DNA from: Rhizobium redzepovicii
GTDB lineage: Bacteria > Pseudomonadota > Alphaproteobacteria > Rhizobiales > Rhizobiaceae
Reading direction: 5' to 3'
Length of the DNA stretch: 64,000 nucleotides
NCBI RefSeq assembly: GCF_019793435.1
Contig: NZ_JAILYH010000011.1
Span: 179,029-243,028 of the forward strand
Shown: positions 20,791 through 28,704 of the stretch, piece after piece
How the letters are laid out: every line of letters starts with the position of its first letter
How positions within the stretch are numbered: the first letter of the stretch is position 1
The notes under the pieces: generated by a model
The model's database searches: none
What the model was told of the DNA's origin: nothing
What the model saw: the letters and a program-made list of their open reading frames with translations, nothing else
Translations under genes and position numbers: made by a program

Positions 20791-21882
20791 TCATGCGGAA
20801 GCGCGGCCGAGCAGCACGGCATCATCGAGTTCCCAGCTGAGCGCGACCGTCTCGCCGACGGCGACCGGGCGGGCGAAATAGTCGCTGTCGTCTGATATGA
20901 CCGTGAAGTCGTCGCTGCCGGCGCCGAGCACGGTGATCTTCACGGAGGAGCCGCGATATTCGACGTTGGAGACGACGCCGTTGAAGCCGAGCGTCCATTC
21001 GCTCGCCACCTGCAAGCGCACGCGGTCGGTGCGAATGCCGATATCGACCGGTTCGCCGACCTCCCTGCCCGCCCCGCGCACGGAAAAGCTCTGCCCCTCC
21101 GGCACGGTCATGACGAGCACGCCGTCCTCGCTCGATGTCACCCGGCCGCTGAGCACGTTGTGATCGCCCATGAAGCGGGCGACGAAGGCGGTTGCCGGCT
21201 TCTCGAAGACCTCGCGCGGGGCAGCCGCCTGCTCGATCCGGCCATCATTCATGATGACCATGATGTCGGCGAGCGCCATCGCCTCTTCCTGGCTGTGGGT
21301 GACGTGCACGAAGGTGATGCCGAGCGACTTCTGCAGCTTCTTCAGTTCGGCGCGCATGCGGATCTTCAGGAACGGATCGAGCGCCGACAGCGGCTCGTCG
21401 AGCAGCAGCGCCTCAGGGTCGGTGATCAGTGCGCGCGCCAGCGCCACGCGCTGCTGCTGGCCGCCGGAAAGCTGGGCCGGACGCCTGTTAGCATAGGGCT
21501 CCATCTGCATCAGCTTCAGCATGTCGAGCGCCTTGGCCCGCCGCTCCGCCTTGTCGACGCCCTTCATCTTCAGGCTGAAGGCGACATTGTCGATGAGATC
21601 GAGATGCGGAAACAGCGCATAGGACTGGAACATCATCGCCGTGCCGCGCCGGGCCGGCGGGAAATCGGTGACGACTGTATTGCCGAGCCGGATATCGCCC
21701 GACGAGATGCTCTCATGGCCGGCGATCATGCGCAGCGTCGAAGTCTTGCCGCAGCCGGACGGGCCGAGGAAGCAGCAATAGGAGCCGGCCGGAATCTTCA
21801 GGCTGATCGCCTGTACCGCGGTCGTTGCCCCATAGACCTTCGAAACGGATACTATATCGATCTCTGCCGCTTTCGACATCAT
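20791..21882 (-). CDS. ABC transporter ATP-binding protein (PotA-like)
   Basis: A ~363-aa ATPase with Walker A GPSGCGKTS, Q-loop MMFQSYALFP, signature LSGGQQQRVALARAL, Walker B LLLDEPLSALD and a C-terminal TOBE domain. The start is one of two adjacent ATGs (21882 or 21879) just after GGGGAAGG; the longer frame has no ribosome site. It is the first gene of the operon and is divergent from the GntR/FCD regulator. Confidence 0.92.
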   Translation of the reverse strand: MMSKAAEIDIVSVSKVYGATTAVQAISLKIPAGSYCCFLGPSGCGKTSTLRMIAGHESISSGDIRLGNTVVTDFPPARRGTAMMFQSYALFPHLDLIDNVAFSLKMKGVDKAERRAKALDMLKLMQMEPYANRRPAQLSGGQQQRVALARALITDPEALLLDEPLSALDPFLKIRMRAELKKLQKSLGITFVHVTHSQEEAMALADIMVIMNDGRIEQAAAPREVFEKPATAFVARFMGDHNVLSGRVTSSEDGVLVMTVPEGQSFSVRGAGREVGEPVDIGIRTDRVRLQVASEWTLGFNGVVSNVEYRGSSVKITVLGAGSDDFTVISDDSDYFARPVAVGETVALSWELDDAVLLGRASA

Positions 21883-22146
21883 GCCTTCCCCTGTTTGGAA
21901 AAGACGATGCACTTGCCGTGCCAATTTGCCGACGACTTCTCAACCCATTGTGAATCATGGGTTTTCTCTGCCGTAGATCGGAGGGAGATAAAGTATGAGC
22001 AAAACGATGCCTGCACAGGATTTAGGCTATCGTCCTCAATTTATGCAGATGATCGTATACAATTTGCTGGCGCTTCGAGCACAAATTCCGTTTAACTTTT
22101 GCCGGGAAGCCAGATATGGTTTGCCGATCACAGGAAATCGATTTTC

Positions 22147-22857
22147 ATGAAATCCGCTGCCAAGGCCATGCAGGCCGAAGACTCCGCCGAAACCAGCGCA
22201 CAACTGATCCGTGATTCCATTCGCGAAGCAATCGTCGAGCGCAGGCTTTCGCCCGGCACCAAGCTCTCCGAAAAAGATGTCGGCAACCTCTTCAGCGTCA
22301 GCCGCACGCTTGCCCGCGCGGCACTGCAGGCGCTCTCCTATGAAGGTCTCGTCAGCGTCGAGAAGAACCGCGGCGCCTTTGTCGCCTATCCCTCGCCCGA
22401 CGAGGCCCGGCAGATCTTTGCCGCCCGCCGCCTGGTCGAGCCCGGCATATTGCGAGAGGCAGCCGCGCGGATCACGCCTGGTGACATCAGCCAGCTGAAA
22501 CAGCTTCTGCTGGAGGAAGGCCGCCTGATGAGCGAGCGCGGCCAGACGGCGCGACGCGCCGAGATCAAGGCGTCAGGCGATTTTCACCTGAGGCTGGCCG
22601 AGATCTCCGGCAATGCGATCATGCAACGCTTCATGGAAGAACTGGTCGCCCGCTCGTCGCTGGTGATTGCCCTTTACGGCCAGTCGACCGCCTCGAGCTG
22701 CGGCCATTCAGAACATGGCGAGATCATCACGGCGATCGAAAATAACGAGCTCGACCGCGCCTGCCAGCTGATGCTGCATCACATCACCCATATCGAGACC
22801 GATCTCGACCTGCGCGAACGCAAGAGCCTCGGCCTCAAGGAAGCCTTCGAGCTTTAA
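22147..22857 (+). CDS. GntR/FCD-family transcriptional regulator
   Basis: A ~236-aa regulator with a winged helix (LIRDSIREAIVERRLSPGTK, then LSEKDVGNLFSVSRTLARAA) and a C-terminal FCD domain whose Asp/His residues usually bind a metal and a small acid (DFHLRLAEISGN, HSEHGEIITAI). The ATG at 22147 is preferred, since upstream codons read like non-coding DNA. It faces the ABC-racemase operon and most likely represses it. Its TAA stop is immediately followed by a palindromic repeat. Confidence 0.88.
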   Translation: MKSAAKAMQAEDSAETSAQLIRDSIREAIVERRLSPGTKLSEKDVGNLFSVSRTLARAALQALSYEGLVSVEKNRGAFVAYPSPDEARQIFAARRLVEPGILREAAARITPGDISQLKQLLLEEGRLMSERGQTARRAEIKASGDFHLRLAEISGNAIMQRFMEELVARSSLVIALYGQSTASSCGHSEHGEIITAIENNELDRACQLMLHHITHIETDLDLRERKSLGLKEAFEL

Positions 22858-22960
22858 TGCATGTCACCCGGAAGTGTGCAGCGGTTCCGGAATAACGACA
22901 TGCATCGAAACAAAGAGCTGGAGCGCGTCGCATGAATCAAGTTTGATGCGACGCGCATTA
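22857..22960. repeat. GCATGTCG-type palindromic repeat, copy A (two modules)
   Basis: Module 1 (about 22857-22905) runs from TGCATGTC through AAGTGTGCAGCGGTTCCGG to CGACATGCAT. Module 2 is a hairpin with arms GCGCGTCGCAT (22923-22933) and ATGCGACGCGC (22946-22956). Related copies occur at 40285-40500, 42697-42747, about 43590-43629, about 49703-49732 and 60744-60848. It directly abuts the regulator stop codon. Confidence 0.85.
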
Positions 22961-23045
22961 GGAATGCCTTTCAGGCTGTCGGCATGCGAAGACGCCGGGC
23001 GCGCGGCTTCGCCACGCCGTCGCGTGTCCCGCGCAGTCCGAAGCC

Positions 23046-23459
23046 CTACCAAGGCGTCTGCTTCGGCAGCATCTCGAAGGCCGCGAAGATATCCTCCGCA
23101 GTCCTCGGCTCATCCGAGCGCAGCTTGACGGTCCCGTCGCGCCCGATCAGGATCAGCCCGAACTCGCCGGATGGCGGGCCCTGCAGCCGCTCTCTGACAT
23201 CGTCGGCATCGAGATCGGAGCCATCGTCGAACAGCGAGAAAGCGCCGCCGCCGGCGATGATGAAAACTTCGACGTCTTCCTCGATGAGACGCATATGCGC
23301 GTTCCGCAGCCATTCGTCCTGGATGACGGCGCGGTCGTCCTGGGCATCGGCAAAGATGATCAGCACCCGCTTCCTGTCGCGAAACTGCTCGAGCGACTGC
23401 GGAAGTTCCGGTTCACGCCGCGGCGTGCCGATGATTTCATGAACGATGGATTTCAGCAT
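23046..23459 (-). CDS. DUF4174 domain protein
   Basis: A 137-aa protein with the DUF4174 pattern RKRVLIIFADAQDD...FIIAGGG...GLILIGRDGTVKLRS, a thioredoxin-like fold lacking an obvious CxxC. The family has no assigned reaction. It is isolated, preceded by a repeat and followed upstream by another small gene in the same orientation. Confidence 0.8.
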   Translation of the reverse strand: MLKSIVHEIIGTPRREPELPQSLEQFRDRKRVLIIFADAQDDRAVIQDEWLRNAHMRLIEEDVEVFIIAGGGAFSLFDDGSDLDADDVRERLQGPPSGEFGLILIGRDGTVKLRSDEPRTAEDIFAAFEMLPKQTPW

Positions 23460-23542
23460 GGTGCTTATTCCTCACCCGCACTGGCGGCGGGCATGCCAGT
23501 AAACGGCTGGCAATGGGCGAGGTTCCGCCTGGAAGCGGAAAA

Positions 23543-23566
23543 GGATCGCAGCCATGGCCGCGATCC
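23543..23566 (-). terminator. Terminator-like hairpin after the 23.6-kb gene
   Basis: A 7-bp stem (GGATCGC / GCGATCC) with a ten-base loop is followed on the minus strand by TTTTCC, nine bases beyond the stop codon of the gene at 23575-23958. Confidence 0.55.
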
Positions 23567-23574
23567 TCATCCTG

Positions 23575-23958
23575 TCAGTCGCGGTTCTGATCTTCGGCCG
23601 CGTGGGCCGAAACGGCGACGAGATCGACCGTGCCGTTGGCAAGCAGGCGCTTGCGCACCAGCACGCGCATGACACGCGCCGCCGTCGAAAAGGTCATCTG
23701 GTCGAGCGGGCCTTCGCCCTCCCACGGCTTGGTCAGCCGCTCGGTGACGGCGCCGACGATGTTCATCGGCACGATGTCGGTGCATTCGCGCATGGCTTCG
23801 AATACGAAGCCGATAGGGATGACCCGTCCTTCGTAGGTGACGATCGGTTCGGTCAATTCGCTGTCCCATTCCTCGAAGGCGTAAAGTGCTTCGCGAAACA
23901 GCTGCTGGAGGGTAAACGGCGCGTGGCCGTCATGAAGTGGCGGCAGGGCATTCATCAT
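23575..23958 (-). CDS. Conserved hypothetical protein
   Basis: A ~127-aa soluble protein starting MMNALPPLHDGHAPF, with a helical pattern (LQQLFREALYAFEEWDSELT) and no motif I recognise. The ATG at 23958 has an AGAGGAGA ribosome site, which supports it as a real gene and fixes the start; the codons further upstream lack a site. No function can be assigned. Confidence 0.65.
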   Translation of the reverse strand: MMNALPPLHDGHAPFTLQQLFREALYAFEEWDSELTEPIVTYEGRVIPIGFVFEAMRECTDIVPMNIVGAVTERLTKPWEGEGPLDQMTFSTAARVMRVLVRKRLLANGTVDLVAVSAHAAEDQNRD

Positions 23959-24319
23959 GTCTGTCTCCTCTTGATGGGTTGAGGCCAAAGTCCTCCGGTC
24001 TCGGTCGCGCCAACGCGGGGAATGGCAGGTTTTGCTGCCCCTGCGAACCGAATAACACTATTGATTCTATAGAGTAACGCGCCGGGGTAAAGCCCAATTC
24101 TGCGCCCTTGCGGAAGCGAATTCCATAACGCGCTGATTTTCTTGCGTGTTTTAGTGGAAATTTTCTCAGCCACGCCCCTTCCTGAAAATCCATGCCAGCG
24201 GCTGCAAATCGCCCCGCAATGGTACGACGGGGCGAAAAAACCCTGCAAATTCACGGAACTTTTGCCGCTGTAATTTGTTTTGTTCTCACACTTCGAAAAA
24301 CAGTCTGGGGTAATCACCA
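23959..24319. other. Intergenic region, divergent promoters
   Basis: No gene is supported here. It is AT-richer than the surroundings and includes GGAAC at 24255-24259 with a loosely matching downstream element, a possible extracytoplasmic-type (EcfG-like) sigma promoter for the small genes to the right. Confidence 0.4.
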
Positions 24320-24544
24320 ATGACGCAAATCCATGAACCGGAGCGCCGAAGCAGAATCCTGCGCGGCCGCCCATATAGCCTTGATGAATTCGCTTCCAAA
24401 TATGGTCTTGGCGGCGAGCAGGCCGAAAGTCTTTTCACCCGTTTTGGGCCCTCTTCGATCGAGCTCGACCTGCTGATGGCTGCCAAGCGGCGCCTGCCGG
24501 TTCGTAACGACGGGCCGGTTCCGCAGGACAGAATTGCCGAATAA
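24320..24544 (+). CDS. Small hypothetical protein
   Basis: A 74-aa basic protein. The stretch YSLDEFASKYGLGGEQAESLFTRFG...ELDLLMAAKRR reads like two helices of a helix-turn-helix-like unit, but no family is recognised. It is followed 25 bases later by a DUF2934 gene, and small genes of this kind are often stress-induced in rhizobia. Function unknown. Confidence 0.6.
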   Translation: MTQIHEPERRSRILRGRPYSLDEFASKYGLGGEQAESLFTRFGPSSIELDLLMAAKRRLPVRNDGPVPQDRIAE

Positions 24545-24569
24545 CACCTTTCACGAATGGAATAGATAG

Positions 24570-24809
24570 ATGAGCGACAAGCGCCACGAATGGATTAGCA
24601 AAAGAGCTTACGCGATCTGGGAAGAACAGGGCCGCCCCGAAGGGCGCGGTGACGAACACTGGCGCCAGGCAGTGGCCGAGCGCAATGCCCTGGAACGCAC
24701 ACAAGCCTCTGTCGACGGCCGCGAGGTGCTGGTGAAATTTCGCCCGAAACAGCCGCGGCCCGAACTGCCGCTCCAGGATTGGCTCAACCCTTCGACCAAG
24801 GTTGGCTGA
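24570..24809 (+). CDS. DUF2934 domain protein
   Basis: A 79-aa protein with the DUF2934 signature ISKRAYAIWEEQGRPEGR...EHWRQAVAE. This family is abundant in rhizobia, frequently next to general-stress genes, and has no known biochemical activity. It probably shares transcription with the preceding small gene. Confidence 0.8.
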   Translation: MSDKRHEWISKRAYAIWEEQGRPEGRGDEHWRQAVAERNALERTQASVDGREVLVKFRPKQPRPELPLQDWLNPSTKVG

Positions 24810-24855
24810 TCTCTATCTTATGTTGGCTGCTGAGGCCCCTGCGGGGAACCTCAGG

Positions 24856-25018
24856 ATGAGGGCGGAGAGAGGTTGCGGCTTACCTCATCGGAGATTGCGG
24901 CGCCTTACGCCGATAGCCTAGCAGCAGGGCACAACAATGCGGGCGGAGAGAGGGCGCGGCTTGCCCGCCCAAGAACGCAGAGCCCTGCCGCCGACGGTCT
25001 AGCCTCAGGGCACAACAA
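24856..25018. repeat. Two tandem ~82-bp imperfect repeats
   Basis: Unit 1 (24856-24937) and unit 2 (24938-25018) share GGGCGGAGAGAGG near the start, a CTAGC or TCTAGCC core and an identical end AGGGCACAACAA. A third, more diverged unit at 25370-25439 (GGAGAGAGGTT...GTCTAGCC) lies inside the 3' part of the next gene. The 323-bp gap 24810-25132 holds nothing else that can be supported. Confidence 0.7.
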
Positions 25019-25132
25019 CTAGCCCTCATGGTGAGGAGGCACGCAGGGCCGTCTCGAACCACGAGGGCGGGTGATGGCCACTCCAGCGCCGCACGATTGC
25101 TGCTCACTCGCTCCCCATGCTCGCCTCTCGCC

Positions 25133-25576
25133 ATGGAAGTCACAATCTACATCCTCCGTTGCAGCGACGGCTCTTATTATACCGGGCTGACCAAGCAGGA
25201 GATCGAGGCGCGTGTCTGGGAGCACAATGCCGGCACCTATGACGGCTACACCGCCAAGCGCCTTCCCGTCGAACTCGTGTTCACCGAAACCTACGACCGC
25301 ATCATCGACGCCATCGCCCGCGAGCGCCAGATCAAGGGTTGGTCGCGCCAGCAACGGCAACGTACAAGGATGAGGTTGGAGAGAGGTTGGCGCTTGGGGT
25401 TTGCGGCTCGCGCGCGCCAACAATGGCACAGTCTAGCCGTTTCCCGAGACACCAGCGCCGCCATTGGAAACCATTCTTCAAGCATAATGGCACAAATCCA
25501 GGGAGTACGAGCTTTCCCTCTGACCGCCCGCGACAATGCCGCTCGACACTTTCTTCGCAAAATCGGAAACGGATGA
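25133..25576 (+). CDS. GIY-YIG (UPF0213/YhbQ-like) nuclease-domain protein with odd tail
   Basis: The first ~85 residues are a single GIY-YIG domain: YILRCSDGSYYTGLT, the Arg in VWEHN, and the Glu region ARERQIKGWSRQQ. Family members usually end soon after this point. Here the frame continues ~60 residues through a diverged copy of the local 82-bp repeat, giving an Arg-rich tail with no similarity to the family. The ATG at 25133 gives the family start MEVTIYIL. The domain itself appears intact; the C-terminus looks altered. Confidence 0.75.
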   Translation: MEVTIYILRCSDGSYYTGLTKQEIEARVWEHNAGTYDGYTAKRLPVELVFTETYDRIIDAIARERQIKGWSRQQRQRTRMRLERGWRLGFAARARQQWHSLAVSRDTSAAIGNHSSSIMAQIQGVRAFPLTARDNAARHFLRKIGNG

Positions 25577-25693
25577 GAATGAAAACGTGGTCGCTCGCAG
25601 GACGCGGATTTCATCTCGTCGTGGCCGATCCCGGCGCCCGGTCGGTGCTGTAAGATCGGGAAGAGCCTGAAAGCCCTGCCGGGGCGGGCCGTG

Positions 25694-25888
25694 TCAGAAA
25701 ACGTTGTTTTCCACGCTAAGCGCCCTGTGGACCTCGGTCCAGAACAGCGCCAGCGGGGTGTCCCCGTTGCGTTCGGCAACGAGCGCGCGGATCAGCGCTT
25801 CGGAGCCTGCCATGTCCTGCCAGCTGGATTTCAGGCCTTTGGCGGCCTGTTGGCATTCGGCAATCTCGAAGGGGCGCTTGCTGTCCAT
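25694..25888 (-). CDS. Small hypothetical protein
   Basis: A 64-aa helical protein (MDSKRPFEIAECQQAAKGLK...). The strong GAGGAGA ribosome site nine bases before the ATG supports expression. It is divergent from cinR and shares that promoter region. No family is recognised. Confidence 0.6.
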   Translation of the reverse strand: MDSKRPFEIAECQQAAKGLKSSWQDMAGSEALIRALVAERNGDTPLALFWTEVHRALSVENNVF

Positions 25889-25939
25889 ATGAGGTCTCCT
25901 CGTGGAAAGGCGCTAGCAGGCGGAGCCGGGATTGTCATT

Positions 25940-25955
25940 CCCCGCATATGTGGGG
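25940..25955. promoter_or_regulatory. Dyad upstream of cinR
   Basis: CCCCGCATATGTGGGG is a near-perfect 16-bp inverted repeat (one mismatched pair) 57 bases before the cinR start. It may bind the regulator that controls cinR; which one cannot be read from sequence. Confidence 0.45.
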
Positions 25956-26012
25956 ATGCCTTGTATTTATGACGGTCCTCACGGTAGGATTGAGGGAATT
26001 GGGGCAGTGGAA

Positions 26013-26738
26013 ATGATCGAGAATAGCTATAGCGATAAGTTCGAGTCCGCCTTCGAACAGATCAAGGCGGCGGCCAATGTGGATGCTGCCATCCGCATTC
26101 TCCAGGCGCAATATGGCCTCGATTTCGTCACCTACCATCTCGCCCAGACGATCGCCAGCAAGATCGACTCGCCCTTCGTGCGCACCACCTATCCGGATGC
26201 CTGGGTCTCCCGTTACCTGTTGAACAGCTATGTGAAGGTGGATCCGATCGTCAAACAGGGCTTCGAGCGCCAGCTGCCTTTCGACTGGAGCGAGGTCGAG
26301 CCGACGCCGGAGGCCTATGCCATGCTGGTCGACGCCCAGAAGCACGGCATCGGCGGCAACGGCTATTCCATTCCCGTCGCCGACAAGGCGCAGCGCCGCG
26401 CGCTGCTGTCGGTGAACGCCCGAATCCCGGTCGAGGAATGGACGGAGCTTGTCCGGCGCTGCCGCAACGAATGGATCGAGATCGCCCACCTGATCCATCG
26501 CAAGGCCGTCTACGAGCTGCACGGTGAGAACGACCCTGTGCCGGCACTGTCGCCACGCGAGATCGAGTGCCTGCACTGGACAGCACTCGGCAAGGATTAC
26601 AAGGACATCTCGGTCATCCTCGGCATTTCCGAGCACACCACACGCGATTATCTGAAGACCGCCCGCTTCAAGCTCGGCTGCGCCACCATCTCGGCCGCCG
26701 CCTCGCGGGCCGTGCAATTGCGCATCATCAATCCATAG
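26013..26738 (+). CDS. cinR: LuxR-family quorum-sensing regulator CinR
   Basis: A 241-aa LuxR-type regulator with an N-terminal acyl-homoserine-lactone-binding domain (conserved W and Y/D residues around TTYPDAWVSRYLLN...VDPIV and GNGYSIPV) and a C-terminal HTH (LSPREIECLHWTALGKDYKD...HTTRDYLKTARFKLG). It lies immediately upstream of a cinI-type synthase in the same orientation, as in R. leguminosarum and R. etli. It activates cinI in response to the CinI signal. The ATG at 26013 is preferred to the in-frame 25932 start. Confidence 0.92.
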   Translation: MIENSYSDKFESAFEQIKAAANVDAAIRILQAQYGLDFVTYHLAQTIASKIDSPFVRTTYPDAWVSRYLLNSYVKVDPIVKQGFERQLPFDWSEVEPTPEAYAMLVDAQKHGIGGNGYSIPVADKAQRRALLSVNARIPVEEWTELVRRCRNEWIEIAHLIHRKAVYELHGENDPVPALSPREIECLHWTALGKDYKDISVILGISEHTTRDYLKTARFKLGCATISAAASRAVQLRIINP

Positions 26739-26788
26739 TCTTTGCTCGGCGCATGTCGTGACGTCAGCCCTCATGCTTTTGGGCTAAT

Positions 26789-26817
26789 CCCCTCATCTGA
26801 GGGGGCCCATCTGAGGG
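26789..26817. promoter_or_regulatory. Candidate CinR-binding site (cin box) before cinI
   Basis: CCCCTCATCTGAGGGG (26789-26804) is a perfect dyad with 7-bp arms. Its half CATCTGAGGG is repeated at 26808-26817, 14 bases further, on the same helical face spacing region. It sits 66-94 bases before the cinI start codon, where a LuxR-type activator would bind. Confidence 0.6.
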
Positions 26818-26882
26818 AATTTCCGAACCGGCCGGCCTGAACCATTCTGCTCTCCACGAACTTGTAAACGCTGGAGGGCAAA

Positions 26883-27548
26883 ATGTTCGTTATCATTCAG
26901 GCACATGAGTATCAGAAATACGCTGCCGTACTCGACCAGATGTTTCGCCTGCGCAAGAAGGTGTTCGCCGATACGCTCGGCTGGGACGTTCCTGTCGTCG
27001 GCCCTTACGAACGCGACAGCTACGATGCGCTGGCTCCTGCCTATCTCGTCTGGTGCAACGACAGCCGCACGCGTCTTTACGGCGGCATGCGCCTGATGCC
27101 GACGACCGGCCCGACCCTTCTCTACGATGTCTTCCGCGAGACGTTTCCCGATGCCGCCGATCTCATCGCGCCGGGCATCTGGGAGGGCACGCGCATGTGC
27201 ATCGACGAAGAGGCGATCGCCAGGGATTTCCCTCAGATCGACGCCGGCCGCGCCTTTTCGATGATGCTGCTTGCGCTTTGCGAATGCGCGCTCGATCACG
27301 GCATCCATACGATGATTTCCAACTACGAGCCCTATCTCAAGCGCGTCTACAAGCGCGCTGGCGCAGAAGTGGAAGAACTCGGCCGCGCAGACGGCTACGG
27401 CAAGTACCCCGTCTGCTGCGGCGCCTTCGAAGTGTCGGACCGCGTGCTGCGCAAGATGCGCACCGCCCTCGGCCTGACCCTACCCCTTTATGTCAGACAT
27501 GTTCCGGCCCGCTCGGTCGTGACGCAATTCCTGGAGATGGCAGCATGA
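26883..27548 (+). CDS. cinI: Acyl-homoserine-lactone synthase CinI
   Basis: A 221-aa LuxI-family enzyme that makes an acyl-homoserine lactone from SAM and an acyl-ACP; CinI of R. leguminosarum makes the 3-hydroxy-7-cis-tetradecenoyl form. Family residues are present: FRLRKKVFADTLGWDV (Arg, Phe, Trp), GGMRLMPTTGPTLL and WEGTRMCIDE. The ATG has a TGGAGGGC ribosome site. A dyad in the promoter suits CinR activation. The stop overlaps cinS. Confidence 0.95.
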   Translation: MFVIIQAHEYQKYAAVLDQMFRLRKKVFADTLGWDVPVVGPYERDSYDALAPAYLVWCNDSRTRLYGGMRLMPTTGPTLLYDVFRETFPDAADLIAPGIWEGTRMCIDEEAIARDFPQIDAGRAFSMMLLALCECALDHGIHTMISNYEPYLKRVYKRAGAEVEELGRADGYGKYPVCCGAFEVSDRVLRKMRTALGLTLPLYVRHVPARSVVTQFLEMAA

Positions 27549-27736
27549 ACCGCCTCGCTGAAACCGCAATACAGAAAGATATCGGCGCCCTGGAGCGCCA
27601 CGTGCTCGCCTCCCGCGATATCGCCACGCAGATCGGGGATCCCTTCCTCTCCTATCTCCTCTCGATGGCGCTGTTCACCATCTACGAGAAGAAGGCTCAC
27701 CACGAGAACGAGGCGCTGAAGAGCAGCTTCAGCTGA
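27545..27736 (+). CDS. cinS: CinS, small antirepressor protein
   Basis: A 63-aa protein whose ATG overlaps the cinI stop (ATGA), so its translation is coupled to the synthase. Its position, size and helical composition (IGALERHVLASRDIATQIGD) match cinS of R. leguminosarum, whose product relieves repression by PraR and so links Cin signalling to the rai and rhi systems. That role is established knowledge of the family, not visible in the sequence. Confidence 0.88.
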   Translation: MNRLAETAIQKDIGALERHVLASRDIATQIGDPFLSYLLSMALFTIYEKKAHHENEALKSSFS

Positions 27737-27792
27737 GGGCGCGACCCCCTCCGCACGCCTGAAGACGAGCATGTCTCCCGGCGCCTCGCGCG

Positions 27793-27824
27793 CAGCCGCA
27801 AAACCTGTCCCCGTTTTGCGGCTG
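27793..27824. terminator. Hairpin between cinS and the response regulator
   Basis: A 12-bp stem (CAGCCGCAAAAC / GTTTTGCGGCTG) with an eight-base loop lies 57 bases past the cinS stop, between convergent genes. It lacks a clear T run. Confidence 0.5.
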
Positions 27825-27855
27825 TGCGCCCCGTCATGTCATCAGCGAATTGCCG

Positions 27856-28224
27856 TCACGTCATCAGGGAATCGATCGTCGAGATCAACGCGTCGTGCAT
27901 ATAGGGCTTCGGCAGGAAGGCGGTGTTGGCGGGCAGCGCCATGGGGTCGAGCCGCACCATGCCCGAGGTGATGATGATGCCGATGTTCGGCCGCATCGCC
28001 CTCACCCGCTTGGCAAGCTGGATGCCATCCATGGTACCCGCCATATTGACATCGGTGAACAGGATATCGACATCCTGCCTGCCCTTCAGCACCACCATCG
28101 CCTCGTCGGCATTCGCCGCCTCCAGCGCCACATGGCCGACCTCTTCAAGCACATCGAGAACATTGAACCGGATCAGCGGCTCATCCTCGACGATAAGCAC
28201 CACGGCACTGTTCAACGCCACCAT
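27856..28224 (-). CDS. Single-domain response regulator
   Basis: A 122-aa receiver domain without an output domain. The acidic pair is at VLIVEDEP (Glu13/Asp14), the phosphoacceptor is Asp58 in ILFTDVNMAG, and the conserved lysine is in FLPKPY. The ATG at 28224 has an AAGGAGGG ribosome site; earlier codons read like non-coding DNA. Such proteins relay phosphate or act by protein contact. No kinase gene is adjacent. Confidence 0.88.
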   Translation of the reverse strand: MVALNSAVVLIVEDEPLIRFNVLDVLEEVGHVALEAANADEAMVVLKGRQDVDILFTDVNMAGTMDGIQLAKRVRAMRPNIGIIITSGMVRLDPMALPANTAFLPKPYMHDALISTIDSLMT

Positions 28225-28444
28225 CTGCGATCGCCCTCCTTCATCGAATCCAATCTCTGTAATTGTCGCCGGCGCGAGAAGGTTCCAGTACCGGCGCCGA
28301 TGAAATATGCATCGTCCACAGATGCTTGCGCTCTGCGCTTGTGGCTCCCTGCAATTTGCGTTAGAGCGAACCGATGCTGCGGGAACCATTGCCCCGGTAT
28401 CCTGGCGCCGGCCTCCGGCGCCAAGGCGCCACCACCGGCGTCAA

Positions 28445-28520
28445 GGGCCTGTAGCTCAATGGTTAGAGCCGGCGGCTCATAACCGCTTGGTTGGGGGTTC
28501 GAGTCCCTCCGGGCCCACCA
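28445..28520 (+). tRNA. tRNA with CAU anticodon, probably tRNA-Ile2
   Basis: A complete 76-nt cloverleaf with CCA encoded. The acceptor GGGCCTG pairs with CGGGCCC, the D stem is GCTC/GAGC, the anticodon loop is CTCATAA, and the T loop is TTCGAGT. The segments TGGTTAGAGC, CTCATAA and CGCTTGGT match E. coli tRNA-Ile(CAU), the lysidine-modified isoleucine tRNA, better than methionine tRNAs. Accessory DNA begins right after its 3' end. Confidence 0.93.
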
Positions 28521-28704
28521 TTTTTTCTTGTTTTAAGGGATTTGATGAGGGGGTTAGCCTTTGGTTCAGCGCCATCTTGATCGACTGTAGCCGGACGCGG
28601 AATTCCGGAATTTTGACACCAAGTTCCGGAATTTTACAAGAATCGTTGAAGGGGCTTTGAAGGCCACTTGAGCCATCAGTAGCGAGACGATCAATTCCGA
28701 TCGA

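Noticed and set aside
24856..25439. CRISPR array
   Set aside because: There are only three imperfect long units with no regular spacers and no cas genes nearby.
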